NCBI RefSeq assembly: GCF_900215335.1
Contig: NZ_OCMT01000004.1
Coordinates: forward strand, 658,926 to 722,925
Direction of reading: 5' to 3'
DNA: 64,000 nucleotides
Origin: Pedobacter xixiisoli
Lineage (GTDB): Bacteria > Bacteroidota > Bacteroidia > Sphingobacteriales > Sphingobacteriaceae
Position numbers and translations under genes: made by a program. The notes beneath the pieces were generated by a model, which was not told the origin of the DNA, made no database searches, and was given only the letters and a program-made list of their open reading frames with translations. This document shows positions 1 to 8,506 of this stretch, piece by piece (position 1 is the stretch's first letter; each line of letters starts with the position of its first letter).

Positions 1-1235
1 TGCTATCTCATGCGCATATCGACCACAGTGGCTTAATTCCTAGATTGGTAGCACAAGGTTTTAAAGGAAAAATCTATGGTACTTCGGCTACCAAAGAATT
101 AGCTAAAATTTTATTGTTAGATTCTGCCAAAATTCAAGCTGGAGATTTAAAATACAAAAACAAGAAACTGGCGAAAAGAGGTTTGCCTTTAGAGGAAGCA
201 TTGTACGAAGAAGAAGATGTGTTAAAGGCGGTATCTTTCTTTGAAGTGGTAGACTATGAGCAAGATGTCACTATCGCAGATGGCGTTACTTTACGTTTTG
301 TAGATGCCGGACATATTATTGGCAGTGCTTCGGTGCATTTAACTATTACAGAACAAGGTAAGGTTGGTCGCTTAAGTTTTAGTGGCGATGTTGGGCAATA
401 TGGTGATTTGTTGCTACGTCCACCTCAACCATTTCCACAGGCAGATTACATTTTGTTGGAATCTACTTACGGAGATAAACTTCACAAAGATGCGCAACCT
501 ACTGCACAGGCTTTATTGGATGTAGTGGTTAAAACCTGTGTAGAAAAGAAAGGAAAAGTAATCATCCCAGCTTTTAGCGTTGGGCGAACGCAAGAGATCT
601 TGTATGTACTTAATAATTTAGATTTGGAAGGCCGTTTGCCAAAAGTGAATGTTTATGTTGATAGTCCGCTTTCTGCTAAGGCAACCGCCATTGTAGAAAA
701 TCATGCAGAAGGCTTTAATGATGCTGTGCTGGATATCATGAAAATAGACGATAATCCATTTGATTTTGAACGATTGCATTACATTGAAAGTGCAGAAGAT
801 TCGATAGCACTAAATGCAAATCCAGAACCATGTATTATTATTTCTGCATCTGGCATGGCCGAAGCTGGAAGAGTAAAACATCACATCAAAAATTGTATCA
901 GCGATGCTAAACATACCATTTTGCTAGTAGGCTATTGTGAGCCAAATTCGTTGGGAGGAAGACTTAAAGCAGGAGCGCAAGAAGTAGGAATATTTGGTGA
1001 TAGATTTACCGTACATGCGGAGGTACGTAGTATTCAATCGATGAGTGCGCATGGCGATTATAATGATTTGCTACAGTTTCTATCTACTCAGGATGCTAGC
1101 AAAGTGAAACAGTTATTTTTAGTGCATGGCGAGTACGAAGTGCAGCAGGTTTTTAAGGATAAACTTCAGGCTGTAGGCTTTAAAAATGTAGAGATTCCAG
1201 ACAGGCATCAGTCTTTCGATTTAAAATTGAGCTAG
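1..1235 (+). CDS. Beta-CASP metallo-beta-lactamase fold hydrolase (RNase-like), 5' end missing
   Basis: The reading frame is open from base 3 and runs off the left edge, so the N-terminus is missing. The zinc-binding HxHxDH motif (HAHIDH) is encoded at bases 9-26, upstream of the first possible in-window start (TTG at 45), which shows that the gene is truncated by the window and does not begin at 45. Further family landmarks are SGD near base 380, ESTYGD near 460, a beta-CASP segment with SASGMAEAGR near 845, the SAHGDY histidine near 1047 and a C-terminal VHGE near 1120. These fit the YSH1/CPSF-like bacterial MBL-fold exonuclease group, which processes RNA in the cytoplasm. The substrate is not visible from sequence. 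It is followed by a long perfect hairpin at 1325-1368. Confidence 0.9.
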   Translation, partial: LSHAHIDHSGLIPRLVAQGFKGKIYGTSATKELAKILLLDSAKIQAGDLKYKNKKLAKRGLPLEEALYEEEDVLKAVSFFEVVDYEQDVTIADGVTLRFVDAGHIIGSASVHLTITEQGKVGRLSFSGDVGQYGDLLLRPPQPFPQADYILLESTYGDKLHKDAQPTAQALLDVVVKTCVEKKGKVIIPAFSVGRTQEILYVLNNLDLEGRLPKVNVYVDSPLSAKATAIVENHAEGFNDAVLDIMKIDDNPFDFERLHYIESAEDSIALNANPEPCIIISASGMAEAGRVKHHIKNCISDAKHTILLVGYCEPNSLGGRLKAGAQEVGIFGDRFTVHAEVRSIQSMSAHGDYNDLLQFLSTQDASKVKQLFLVHGEYEVQQVFKDKLQAVGFKNVEIPDRHQSFDLKLS

Positions 1236-1324
1236 TATAATGCTAGCTTTGGATGTGTTTTAACTGCGATTATCAGAATAAATTATAGTTTTTTTATCTC
1301 TTATAGGTATTGTCTATATTAAAA

Positions 1325-1368
1325 AACCACATAGAAACATAGTAGTCAACCTATGTTTCTATGTGGTT
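1325..1368. terminator. Perfect 18-bp stem hairpin between convergent genes
   Basis: AACCACATAGAAACATAG at 1325-1342 pairs perfectly with its complement at 1351-1368 across an 8-nt loop. It sits between the ends of the MBL-fold gene and the convergent M28 peptidase gene, so it could end transcription from both sides, although there is no long T run. A related, imperfect and widely spaced copy occurs at 19283-19385, so it also belongs to a dispersed palindrome family. Confidence 0.6.
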
Positions 1369-1382
1369 GAATATTAAAAATC

Positions 1383-2963
1383 CTAGTTTCTAGGAGCTAC
1401 CGGTTTTGGTAATTCTTTACGAGGGATTTTCTCGCTACGCTCCGAAGTGTGATACACAAATGAAGCGATAATCGTTGCTGATTTTTTCAAATCGTCTTCC
1501 ACTAATCTGTCGTAAGTATCTTGGTTGGTATGGTGTGTACGAGTGTTGTAATCCATAGGATCTTGGATGAACTGGAACCCTGGCAAACCAACAGCATCAT
1601 ACGCTTGGTGATCGGTACCACCAGTGTTATTAATCGTTACCGTTTTAGCACCTAAATCTGCGAATGGGTTTAGCCAAGCTTGGAAAATATCTCTTGCACC
1701 AGCATTACCTTGTAAATAAATACCACGAACAGCACCCGTACCATTATCTAAGTTATAGTAAGCACTTAACTTGTTGTGTTCTGGTAATAATTCCATTTTG
1801 GTAGGGTCTGCAAAATGTTTTTTCACATAACCTCTAGAACCATGTAAACCTTGCTCTTCCGCATCCCAAAGTGCAATTCTAATCGTTCTTTTTGGTTTAA
1901 AGTCAATAGCTTTTAGGATACGCATTACTTCAATCATTACAATAGAACCAGCAGCATTATCTGTTGCGCCAGTTCCCGAGTGCCAAGAGTCAAAGTGTGC
2001 ACCAAGCATTACAATTTCATCTTTTAATTTTTTGTCCGTACCTGGAATTTCAGCAATGACATTATAGCCTTTTGCATCATCAGCGTAGAAAGTTGTTTTT
2101 ACTTCTGCTTCAACCTCTACTTTTTGACCAGCACGTAACAAACGTAAGATGTGTAAGAAATCTTCTGCTGAAACTTCTAATTCTGGAGCAACAGGTTTAG
2201 CGTCTACCGCATAAGAAGCACCATTGCTAGTAAAGAAAGTTCCGTAGTTACCACGAGCATAAGTTAAGATTAAGCCAACTTTCTCTTGTTGTAGGGCTTC
2301 GTTAATAGCAGCTCTGTTTTGACGCATACGCATCATCATTGCCATTTGATTATTGCCGCCACGACCACCTGGACGAGCTTGACCTGGAGCAGCTGGTTCT
2401 GCAGCAGCCATCTCGGCTAATTTTTCGTCCGTATGGCGAACTACGTCTGGTGTGTAAGAATTTTTTAGTGGTTGTACCATTACTGATTCGATCACCACAA
2501 TCTTACCAGCTAATTTCCCTTTATATTGCGCTAAATCGGTTACGGTATCAGCTTTGATTAAAATTACTTCAGATTTTACTGGTCCATTAGTACCAGGTGT
2601 CCAAGCTTTAGGGTAGCCAATAATTGGTCTGTAAAATGGAGCGGTTGTAGCTGCGTAGTATCTCTCTACCGACCAACCTTTACCAAAATCACCCCAAGTT
2701 TCTTGTTTTGCGTTTTTAAGGCCTAGGTCTGAGAAGTATTTAACTGCCCAATCTCTGCCTTTTTTAATACCTGGAGAGTTGGCTAAACGAGGACCAATTA
2801 CATCAGTAATCTGGAAAGCAATATCCATTACCTTCGAGTTTTCTAATCCTTCTTTTCTGATCTTTTGTACAGCTTCGTTATTTACCGCTTCTTGTGCCAT
2901 AGCATCAAAAGCGTTAAACGAAACTGCAAAGGCTAATGCGCCAATGGTAAATTTCTTTATCAT
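1383..2963 (-). CDS. Secreted M28-family zinc aminopeptidase with PA-like insert
   Basis: The 526-residue protein starts with a clear signal peptide (about residues 1-24, ending in AMA before QEA), so it is exported to the periplasm or beyond. The M28 di-zinc catalytic core lies in the C-terminal half: GAHFDSW (His and Asp ligands), ATDNAAG (bridging Asp), WDAEEQG (general base and ligand Glu pair), and TGGTDHQAYD (last His ligand). The N-terminal half carries a PA-type lid region interrupted by a Gly/Pro/Arg/Met-rich low-complexity stretch around residues 190-215. It probably trims peptides for nutrition. It is divergent from a second, unrelated-in-detail M28 gene at 3064, with 100 bp between them. 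Confidence 0.9.
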   Translation of the reverse strand: MIKKFTIGALAFAVSFNAFDAMAQEAVNNEAVQKIRKEGLENSKVMDIAFQITDVIGPRLANSPGIKKGRDWAVKYFSDLGLKNAKQETWGDFGKGWSVERYYAATTAPFYRPIIGYPKAWTPGTNGPVKSEVILIKADTVTDLAQYKGKLAGKIVVIESVMVQPLKNSYTPDVVRHTDEKLAEMAAAEPAAPGQARPGGRGGNNQMAMMMRMRQNRAAINEALQQEKVGLILTYARGNYGTFFTSNGASYAVDAKPVAPELEVSAEDFLHILRLLRAGQKVEVEAEVKTTFYADDAKGYNVIAEIPGTDKKLKDEIVMLGAHFDSWHSGTGATDNAAGSIVMIEVMRILKAIDFKPKRTIRIALWDAEEQGLHGSRGYVKKHFADPTKMELLPEHNKLSAYYNLDNGTGAVRGIYLQGNAGARDIFQAWLNPFADLGAKTVTINNTGGTDHQAYDAVGLPGFQFIQDPMDYNTRTHHTNQDTYDRLVEDDLKKSATIIASFVYHTSERSEKIPRKELPKPVAPRN

Positions 2964-3063
2964 AAATTGTTTATTAGGTTAAGTAACAATAAAGCGTGAA
3001 TTTACAGCTAAAGAAAAATACTTGTAACTTTCTATTAAGAATTTTACAACGCAAACTAAACAC

Positions 3064-4422
3064 ATGAAATACCTAAAACTCACCTTCGTTATCTATCTAT
3101 CTTTTTTTACTGCTAAAACTTGCTTCTCTCAACGAACTGAGGTTAAAGACCCCACAATTGTCTCTATGTTGAATGAGGTCTCGGCAACTAATTTGGAGAC
3201 TTTAGTAAGGAAAATGGTTTCTTTTCATACCAGACATACGCTGAGCGATACCCTTAGTAAAACCAAAGGAATTGGAGCTGCGAGAGCTTGGATTAAAAGT
3301 GAGTTTGAGAAATACGCTGCCGAAAGCGGTGGAAGGTTACAGGTTTCTTATGATACCTTTTTGCAGCCGGCAGATGGAAGGAGAATCAAAGAATCGGTAA
3401 CACTAAAAAATGTAATGGCTGTTTTGCCTGGGACTGATCCAAACGATAAGAGAATGCTGATGGTTTCTGGTCATTATGACTCTAGAGTTACGGACGTAAT
3501 GAATATTAGAGATTTTGCACCTGGTGCTAACGATGATGCTTCTGGGGTAGCTGCGGTAATGGAAATGGCTCGTGTAATGAGCAAGCAAAAATTTAGCAAT
3601 ACTTTGGTTTTTGTAGCTTTTGTGGGAGAAGAACAAGGCTTGTATGGTGCCGCAAACTTAGCTAAAAGAGCAAAAGAAGAAGGCTGGAATGTTCATTTAC
3701 TAATGAACAATGATATTGTTGGTAATTCTTACGGAATGGAAACAGATATTAAAGATAACAAAAGTGTAAGGGTCTTTAGTGAAGGTGTGTCAGCTTCAGA
3801 AACCAAGGAACAAGCTGCGGCTAGATTGGCGGCAGGAACAGAAAATGATGGCAAAGCTAGACAGGCGGCGAGGTATATCAAAGAAGTAGCTGAACGTTAT
3901 GTAGACCAGCTGGATGTTAAACTAATCTACCGTAGAGATAGGTACTTACGTGGTGGCGACCATACACCATTTTCGCAACAAGGTTTTGCTGCGGTTAGGG
4001 TAACCGAGATGAACGAAGATTTCAATCGGCAACATCAAGATGTGAGAACAGAAAATGGCTTTAAATTTGGCGATTTGCCAGAATACGTAGATTATAACTA
4101 TCTGCAAAAAGTAACTCGTATGAATATGTCGGTAATGGCGAATTTAGGTTTGTCTACACAAGAACCCGAAAATGTAGGGATTGTTACTTCTGGCTTAACT
4201 AACAAAACGCAATTAAAATGGGAAGCACCAAAGGGAAAATCGCCTTATGGCTACTATGTGTTAATGAGGGAAACTACCAGTCCATTTTGGGAGCGTAAGT
4301 TCTTCGTGAAAGAAAACCAAGCAACTTTGGCTTATTCGAAAGATAACTATTATTTCGGTGTACAATCTGTAGATGAAAATGGCCACGAAAGCTTAGTCGT
4401 AATTCCAAAGCCGGTGAGATAA
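3064..4422 (+). CDS. Secreted M28-family metallopeptidase with C-terminal Fn3-like domain
   Basis: This 452-residue protein has an N-terminal signal peptide (about residues 1-22, ending CFSQ). The M28 core has SGHYDSR, GANDDASG and EEQGLYG, which supply the usual two-zinc ligands and catalytic glutamate, and GGDHTPF for the last histidine. After about residue 370 a beta-rich segment (TQLKWEAP, GYYVLMRE) resembles a fibronectin type III module, common in secreted Bacteroidota peptidases. It is transcribed divergently from the M28 gene at 1383-2963, suggesting the two share a promoter region and a digestive role. A strong hairpin terminator follows immediately. Confidence 0.88.
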   Translation: MKYLKLTFVIYLSFFTAKTCFSQRTEVKDPTIVSMLNEVSATNLETLVRKMVSFHTRHTLSDTLSKTKGIGAARAWIKSEFEKYAAESGGRLQVSYDTFLQPADGRRIKESVTLKNVMAVLPGTDPNDKRMLMVSGHYDSRVTDVMNIRDFAPGANDDASGVAAVMEMARVMSKQKFSNTLVFVAFVGEEQGLYGAANLAKRAKEEGWNVHLLMNNDIVGNSYGMETDIKDNKSVRVFSEGVSASETKEQAAARLAAGTENDGKARQAARYIKEVAERYVDQLDVKLIYRRDRYLRGGDHTPFSQQGFAAVRVTEMNEDFNRQHQDVRTENGFKFGDLPEYVDYNYLQKVTRMNMSVMANLGLSTQEPENVGIVTSGLTNKTQLKWEAPKGKSPYGYYVLMRETTSPFWERKFFVKENQATLAYSKDNYYFGVQSVDENGHESLVVIPKPVR

Positions 4423-4425
4423 AGC

Positions 4426-4452
4426 AAAAAGGCGGTAACCAGCCGCCTTTTC
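4426..4452. terminator. Rho-independent terminator
   Basis: GGCGG at 4431-4435 pairs with CCGCC at 4443-4447. The stem is extended by flanking A and T runs (AAAAA before, TTTT after), so it can act in both directions. It separates the M28 peptidase gene from the convergent ABC permease gene. Confidence 0.85.
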
Positions 4453-4482
4453 ATAATTAACTAAAACTAAACTAAAAAATCT

Positions 4483-5268
4483 TTATTTAATATTCCTCTT
4501 TAAGAGGATGAAATAACCCAATATAAATACAACTACGCCACAAATCAAGCTATTGGCAATAGCTTGGTCAAAAACACCAAATTCTATGCCCTTTTTAGAA
4601 CTCATGATGTTCATCACTGTTAAGCTTGGAAATGCATGAGGCAGATAAATGGCATATTTCCAACCTACATTTGCGCAGATAGAGCCAACTATCGTTAATA
4701 AAAATCCCAATCCAAAAGGTTTAAGGAAATCATTCCACATCAAATTCATTAAAAACTGAAGGGAGATAATGCCTATTGAGGAGAGGAACATTTTGGTAAA
4801 TGACCTGAAGATGATTTCGCTAGGGTTAAAATCTCCAAATTTTAATTGTGGTCTAAAAAGCTCTATTGCATGTCCTGATACGATAATCAGCACTGCAAAT
4901 AGCAACATGGTTAAAAAAGTAAGGAAGATAACGTATAGAAACTTGCTCGAATAAATGGATAATTTAGGCAGGGGCAAAGAAAATAAACTTTTCCAAGTAT
5001 CGCCTTTATACTCCATATTGGTAACGGCGTAAGTATTATAAATCACCAATACTGGCAACAACAGTGAACCCATAATGCCTACAATAGGCGATAGGAAATA
5101 GAACCAAAGTATTTGTGGTGGGTGTTTTACAAGGTTTTCGTATTTAAAGATGAAGCCCAGAGCGATGGCAAAACATATAATTAGAGGCAATAAAATAGAA
5201 CTCCAAAAAGCTAAAGTTTTACGCGATTTATAAAATTCGGATTGAAGTGAGATAAAAAATGAACGCAT
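4483..5268 (-). CDS. ABC-2 type transporter permease subunit
   Basis: The 261-residue hydrophobic protein shows about six predicted membrane segments, with the first near residues 20-42 preceded by a short basic cytoplasmic segment, and the rest spread to the C-terminus. This is the layout of ABC-2 permeases that work with a separate ATPase. It lies 80 bp downstream of the ATPase gene at 5349-6257 on the same strand and is the last gene of that operon. The exported substrate cannot be read from sequence. Lantibiotic-immunity or bacitracin-type exporters have the same layout, and the nearby LytTR two-component system fits that idea, but this is inference. Confidence 0.85.
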   Translation of the reverse strand: MRSFFISLQSEFYKSRKTLAFWSSILLPLIICFAIALGFIFKYENLVKHPPQILWFYFLSPIVGIMGSLLLPVLVIYNTYAVTNMEYKGDTWKSLFSLPLPKLSIYSSKFLYVIFLTFLTMLLFAVLIIVSGHAIELFRPQLKFGDFNPSEIIFRSFTKMFLSSIGIISLQFLMNLMWNDFLKPFGLGFLLTIVGSICANVGWKYAIYLPHAFPSLTVMNIMSSKKGIEFGVFDQAIANSLICGVVVFILGYFILLKRNIK

Positions 5269-5348
5269 AAGTTTAGTTGTTTGGTTGGTTAGTTTTTTGG
5301 ATGTTTGGTTTACTATCGGTTGGTATTGAGAATTTGATTATTGGTAAT

Positions 5349-6257
5349 TTAATTCCTTGAAGTAATATCTAAAAACAAATGTTCGAGGTCTTTTTTCTCG
5401 GTACCGATGGTGTAAACCGTAACACCATTTTTAACCAATAGACTGTTGTAATTCCCCATATCGGCTTTGCCTGTGTAACCAATATGAATAGTTCCTTCTT
5501 TTTCGTTGATGATTTCTGCTCCGGCACCACTTAAAATGTTGGTAGCGGCAGCATGGTCGTCTACTTCTATTTTGATAGACGGTTTGCTTAAATCGTGCAA
5601 CTCATTGATCGTGCCTTGAAAAAGCAATGCGCCTTTGTTGATGATGCCTACATGAGTGGCAGTTCTTTCTATTTCTGCTAATAGATGGCTAGAAACCAAT
5701 ATCGTTTTACCGTGTTTGCTGGTCAGTTCAATCATCAAGTTCCTGATTTCGATAATCCCATTTGGATCTAAACCGTTAGTCGGTTCATCTAAAAGCAGTA
5801 GCTCTGGATCGGCAATTAAAGCTAGGGCAATGCCTAGTCGCTGTTTCATGCCTAGAGAATATTTGCCTGCCTTTTTATTGGCAGCTTCGGTTAGCCCTAC
5901 CAAAGCCAACATTTCTGTTGCTTTATTTTTGTTGATGCCTAGAAGGATGCAACGGTTAATCAGATTTTCTTTGCCTGTTAAGTGTGCGTAAATAGCTGGC
6001 TGCTCTACCAAAGCGCCCATTTCCTTCAAGCAAGCAATGCGGTTATTGGTCAGTTCCTTGCCAAAAATAAAAACGGTATCAGCTGGCGACTGTAGCAGAT
6101 TCAATAAAATCTTAATGGTAGTGGTTTTGCCAGCTCCATTTGGACCTAAGAAACCATAAATACTTCCTTTAGGTACTTTTAAAGATAGATCCTTAACTAC
6201 TACTTGTGAGCCAAAATGATGATTAAGCCCAACCGTTTCTATGGCAAATCTGCTCAT
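5349..6257 (-). CDS. ABC transporter ATP-binding protein
   Basis: The 302-residue protein is a standard nucleotide-binding subunit: Walker A GPNGAGKTT near residue 38, signature YSLGMKQR near 138, Walker B LLLLDEPTNGLD near 158 and the switch histidine in SSHL. The C-terminal 90 residues form the accessory domain typical of ABC-2 exporter ATPases. The start codon follows the stop codon of a newly recognised 55-codon gene (6260-6427) by 2 nt, so the two are translationally coupled. The partner permease is the next gene downstream. Confidence 0.92.
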   Translation of the reverse strand: MSRFAIETVGLNHHFGSQVVVKDLSLKVPKGSIYGFLGPNGAGKTTTIKILLNLLQSPADTVFIFGKELTNNRIACLKEMGALVEQPAIYAHLTGKENLINRCILLGINKNKATEMLALVGLTEAANKKAGKYSLGMKQRLGIALALIADPELLLLDEPTNGLDPNGIIEIRNLMIELTSKHGKTILVSSHLLAEIERTATHVGIINKGALLFQGTINELHDLSKPSIKIEVDDHAAATNILSGAGAEIINEKEGTIHIGYTGKADMGNYNSLLVKNGVTVYTIGTEKKDLEHLFLDITSRN

Positions 6258-6259
6258 CC

Positions 6260-6427
6260 TTATTTTAAGATTACAGTAGCCGCTTTAACAATGCTAGTGT
6301 TGGTGGTAGTTTTTGCTACTTCCTGTTCGTTAGTGCTATTGTTGTTTGTAGCAAAAGCAAATAACATTACCATAAATACAGGAACTAATAAAAGTAAGAA
6401 TGGTGATACGTTGGTTAACTTTTTCAT
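6260..6427 (-). CDS. Small single-pass membrane protein leading the ABC operon
   Basis: This 55-codon frame is read by translating the minus strand from ATG at 6427 to TAA at 6260. It begins MKKLTNVSPF, has a hydrophobic helix of about 18 residues (roughly 10-27), then a Thr/Asn/Ser-rich tail ending in a short basic and aliphatic segment. Only two bases (GG) separate its stop from the ATPase start, which is the best evidence that it is a real translated gene. It could be a membrane-anchored accessory peptide of the exporter, or a secreted peptide whose signal is the helix. No family is recognised. Confidence 0.6.
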   Translation of the reverse strand: MKKLTNVSPFLLLLVPVFMVMLFAFATNNNSTNEQEVAKTTTNTSIVKAATVILK

Positions 6428-6546
6428 GGTTCTAAGGTTTTAAGTTTTATATGCTTGTTTTTACTCTCGTTGTTTTCGTTGAACAAATAGAATCATTCTT
6501 TAAAACCTGTGAAAATGTTTTAGACCAAGTGCAAAATATCCTAGAT

Positions 6547-6622
6547 AAACGGTTAAAATGCCCGTTTGTCGAATAAAACGGCTAAATTGCCTATTCGTAG
6601 AAAAAAAATGCCCGTTCGTCGA
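6547..6622. promoter_or_regulatory. Tandem repeats, candidate LytTR operator
   Basis: Three related 14-mers occur in the same orientation: TGCCCGTTTGTCGA at 6559, TGCCTATTCGTAGA at 6588 and TGCCCGTTCGTCGA at 6609. The first two lie inside a 29-bp direct repeat (6547 and 6576). The last two are 21 bp apart, two helical turns. Their core CCCGTTyGT matches 8 of 9 positions of the LytTR-domain half-site pattern as I recall it. The array lies between the divergent small-protein/ABC operon and the LytS/LytTR pair, so it probably serves one or both. Confidence 0.55.
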
Positions 6623-6681
6623 AAGTGCTTGGTGGCAATTAGGCTTATCGGTAGTTTAGAAGATTAAGTTTCTACAAGTTT

Positions 6682-7716
6682 ATGAAGAATAACAGCAAGG
6701 CATCGTTAATATTAAATTGCATATTCTGGGGAGTAATTGCTGCTTTCCTTATTATAGCGCTGGTTTTATTCAACTCTAAGCATACGTTACGAGAATATAT
6801 CGTTACTTGGCTTGGCTTTGGCTTAATCAACATTGCCATCTTCTATATTAATTATTTGGTGCTTATCCCCGAGCTCATTAAAAAGAAAAAACTTTATTGG
6901 TGGTATGTTGTCTGTTTTATCCTTTTGCTTTTAGCAAGTTGTACGATAAAAACATTTATTGCGGCGCTAAATCCTGAAGAGACCTTACGTTATACAGAAG
7001 AAGGTAAGGTTAAATACATGGAATTGACTTGGTTTTTTGTGAATCGAGTTTTTATAGGTGGTTTTTTCTTGGTTTCTAGTTGTATTATCAAATTTGCGGT
7101 TGATTGGTTTTCTAATGAACGTGTGCAACGTAGCTTGGAAAGTGAGAAGAAAGATATGGAATTGCAGTTCCTTAAATCACAACTGAATCCACATTTCTTA
7201 TTCAATTCCCTAAATAATATCTATTCTTTAGCCTACCAAAAATCAGATAAAACTGCCGACGCCATTTTAAAACTTTCGGAAATTATGCGTTACATGATTT
7301 ACGAAAGCAACGACAGTTGGGTGAGTTTAGATAAGGAAGTGGAATATGTAGAAAGTTACGTAGAGTTACAGAAACTTAGGTTTAAAGATGGTGCTGCGGT
7401 AGAAATTAGTATCAATGGCGTGATTGATGGACAAAAAATTGTTCCCCTGATTTTGATTTCGTTTGTAGAAAACGCCTTTAAACATGGTGTAGCAAATGAT
7501 GCTGAGGACCCCATCAAAATCAATATTATTGCCAACCAAAAGATATTGCACTTTAGTGTAACCAATAAAAAGAATACCACCAACAAAGACGCCATTGGAG
7601 GCGTTGGATTAAATAACGTAGAACGTAGATTACAGTTGCTTTATCCCGATAGATATAAGCTAAATATTGTAAATTCGGCTACGCATTACACTACAGAACT
7701 AATGCTTGATTTATGA
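6682..7716 (+). CDS. LytS/YehU-family sensor histidine kinase
   Basis: The 344-residue protein has four N-terminal membrane helices (about residues 10-145), a short coiled segment, and the His_kinase signature LNPHFLFNSLNNIYSLA near residue 172, whose histidine is the predicted phosphorylation site. A HATPase region with FVENAFKHG (N box) and GGVGLNN (G box) follows. There is no large extracytoplasmic sensor, so the membrane part itself probably senses the stimulus. It overlaps the response-regulator gene by the ATGA arrangement at 7713-7716. The divergent ABC operon is the likely target or sensor partner, by inference. Confidence 0.92.
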   Translation: MKNNSKASLILNCIFWGVIAAFLIIALVLFNSKHTLREYIVTWLGFGLINIAIFYINYLVLIPELIKKKKLYWWYVVCFILLLLASCTIKTFIAALNPEETLRYTEEGKVKYMELTWFFVNRVFIGGFFLVSSCIIKFAVDWFSNERVQRSLESEKKDMELQFLKSQLNPHFLFNSLNNIYSLAYQKSDKTADAILKLSEIMRYMIYESNDSWVSLDKEVEYVESYVELQKLRFKDGAAVEISINGVIDGQKIVPLILISFVENAFKHGVANDAEDPIKINIIANQKILHFSVTNKKNTTNKDAIGGVGLNNVERRLQLLYPDRYKLNIVNSATHYTTELMLDL

Positions 7717-8453
7717 TTTTAAAATGTATTGCCGTTGATGATGAGCCGTTAGCGCTTGATATTATTGCTGATTATGTAGCGAAAGTGCCATTTCTTGAAT
7801 TGGTAAAACGTACAGAAAATGCTATTGAAGCAATGCAGTTAGTGCAAGAAGGTAATATTGATTTGGTGTTTTTGGATATTCAAATGCCTGAGTTAACGGG
7901 TATTCAATTCCTGAAGATTGCGGGAAACAAAGCTAATTATATCTTAACTACAGCTTATTCGCAGTATGCTCTAGAAAGCTATGACTTAAATGTTTCGGAT
8001 TATTTGTTAAAGCCAATTGCTTTCGATAGGTTCTATAAAGCGGTAGAGAAAGTGCGTAATCAGCTTCAAAAGCAAGAAACAACAGTAGCAGCGCTAGTAC
8101 CAGAGCCCGTTGCTGCGCCAATAGCTACACCGATACAAGATTTCATCTTCGTTAAAACGGAACATAAAATCCAAAAAATAGAGCTAGATGATATTCTTTA
8201 CATCGAAGGGTTGAAAGATTATATTTCCATTTTTACCAAAACAGAACGTGTAATTACACTTCAAAACATGAAGAAAATGGAAGAGACCTTGCCAAAGGGC
8301 GAGTTTATTCGGGTGCACAAATCTTACATCATCTCGGTAGATAAAATTGAAAGTATTGAGCGTAGCCGTATTTCTATCGGTGGAAAAACTATTCCGGTTG
8401 GAGATACCTACAGAGATGCTTTCTTTAAGCTGATTGACAGTAGAAACGTTTAA
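7713..8453 (+). CDS. LytTR-family response regulator
   Basis: This 246-residue protein has an N-terminal receiver domain with acidic pair DDE near residue 9-11, phosphorylation site FLDIQMPE near residue 56, TTAYS switch threonine and the KPI lysine. After a Pro/Ala linker (about residues 115-140), the C-terminal LytTR DNA-binding domain includes FVKTEHK, ILYIEGLKDY and FIRVHKSYI. It shares the ATGA overlap with its cognate kinase. LytTR proteins bind direct repeats about 21-22 bp apart, as found at 6559-6622. Confidence 0.94.
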   Translation: MILKCIAVDDEPLALDIIADYVAKVPFLELVKRTENAIEAMQLVQEGNIDLVFLDIQMPELTGIQFLKIAGNKANYILTTAYSQYALESYDLNVSDYLLKPIAFDRFYKAVEKVRNQLQKQETTVAALVPEPVAAPIATPIQDFIFVKTEHKIQKIELDDILYIEGLKDYISIFTKTERVITLQNMKKMEETLPKGEFIRVHKSYIISVDKIESIERSRISIGGKTIPVGDTYRDAFFKLIDSRNV

Positions 8454-8475
8454 AAAATATAATTAAAAATATTCT

Positions 8476-8498
8476 GGCACACGCCTGTGGCGTGTGCC
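8476..8498. terminator. Perfect 10-bp stem hairpin between convergent genes
   Basis: GGCACACGCC at 8476-8485 and its exact complement at 8489-8498 flank a 3-nt loop. It lies between the ends of the LytTR regulator gene and the convergent acyltransferase gene. A T run is lacking, so it may be a dispersed palindrome that also blocks transcription. Confidence 0.55.
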
Positions 8499-8506
8499 TA
8501 ATTAAA

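Noticed and set aside
2339..2557. Plus-strand open frame inside the M28 peptidase gene
   Set aside because: It is the antisense shadow of the Gly/Arg-rich segment and has no domain.
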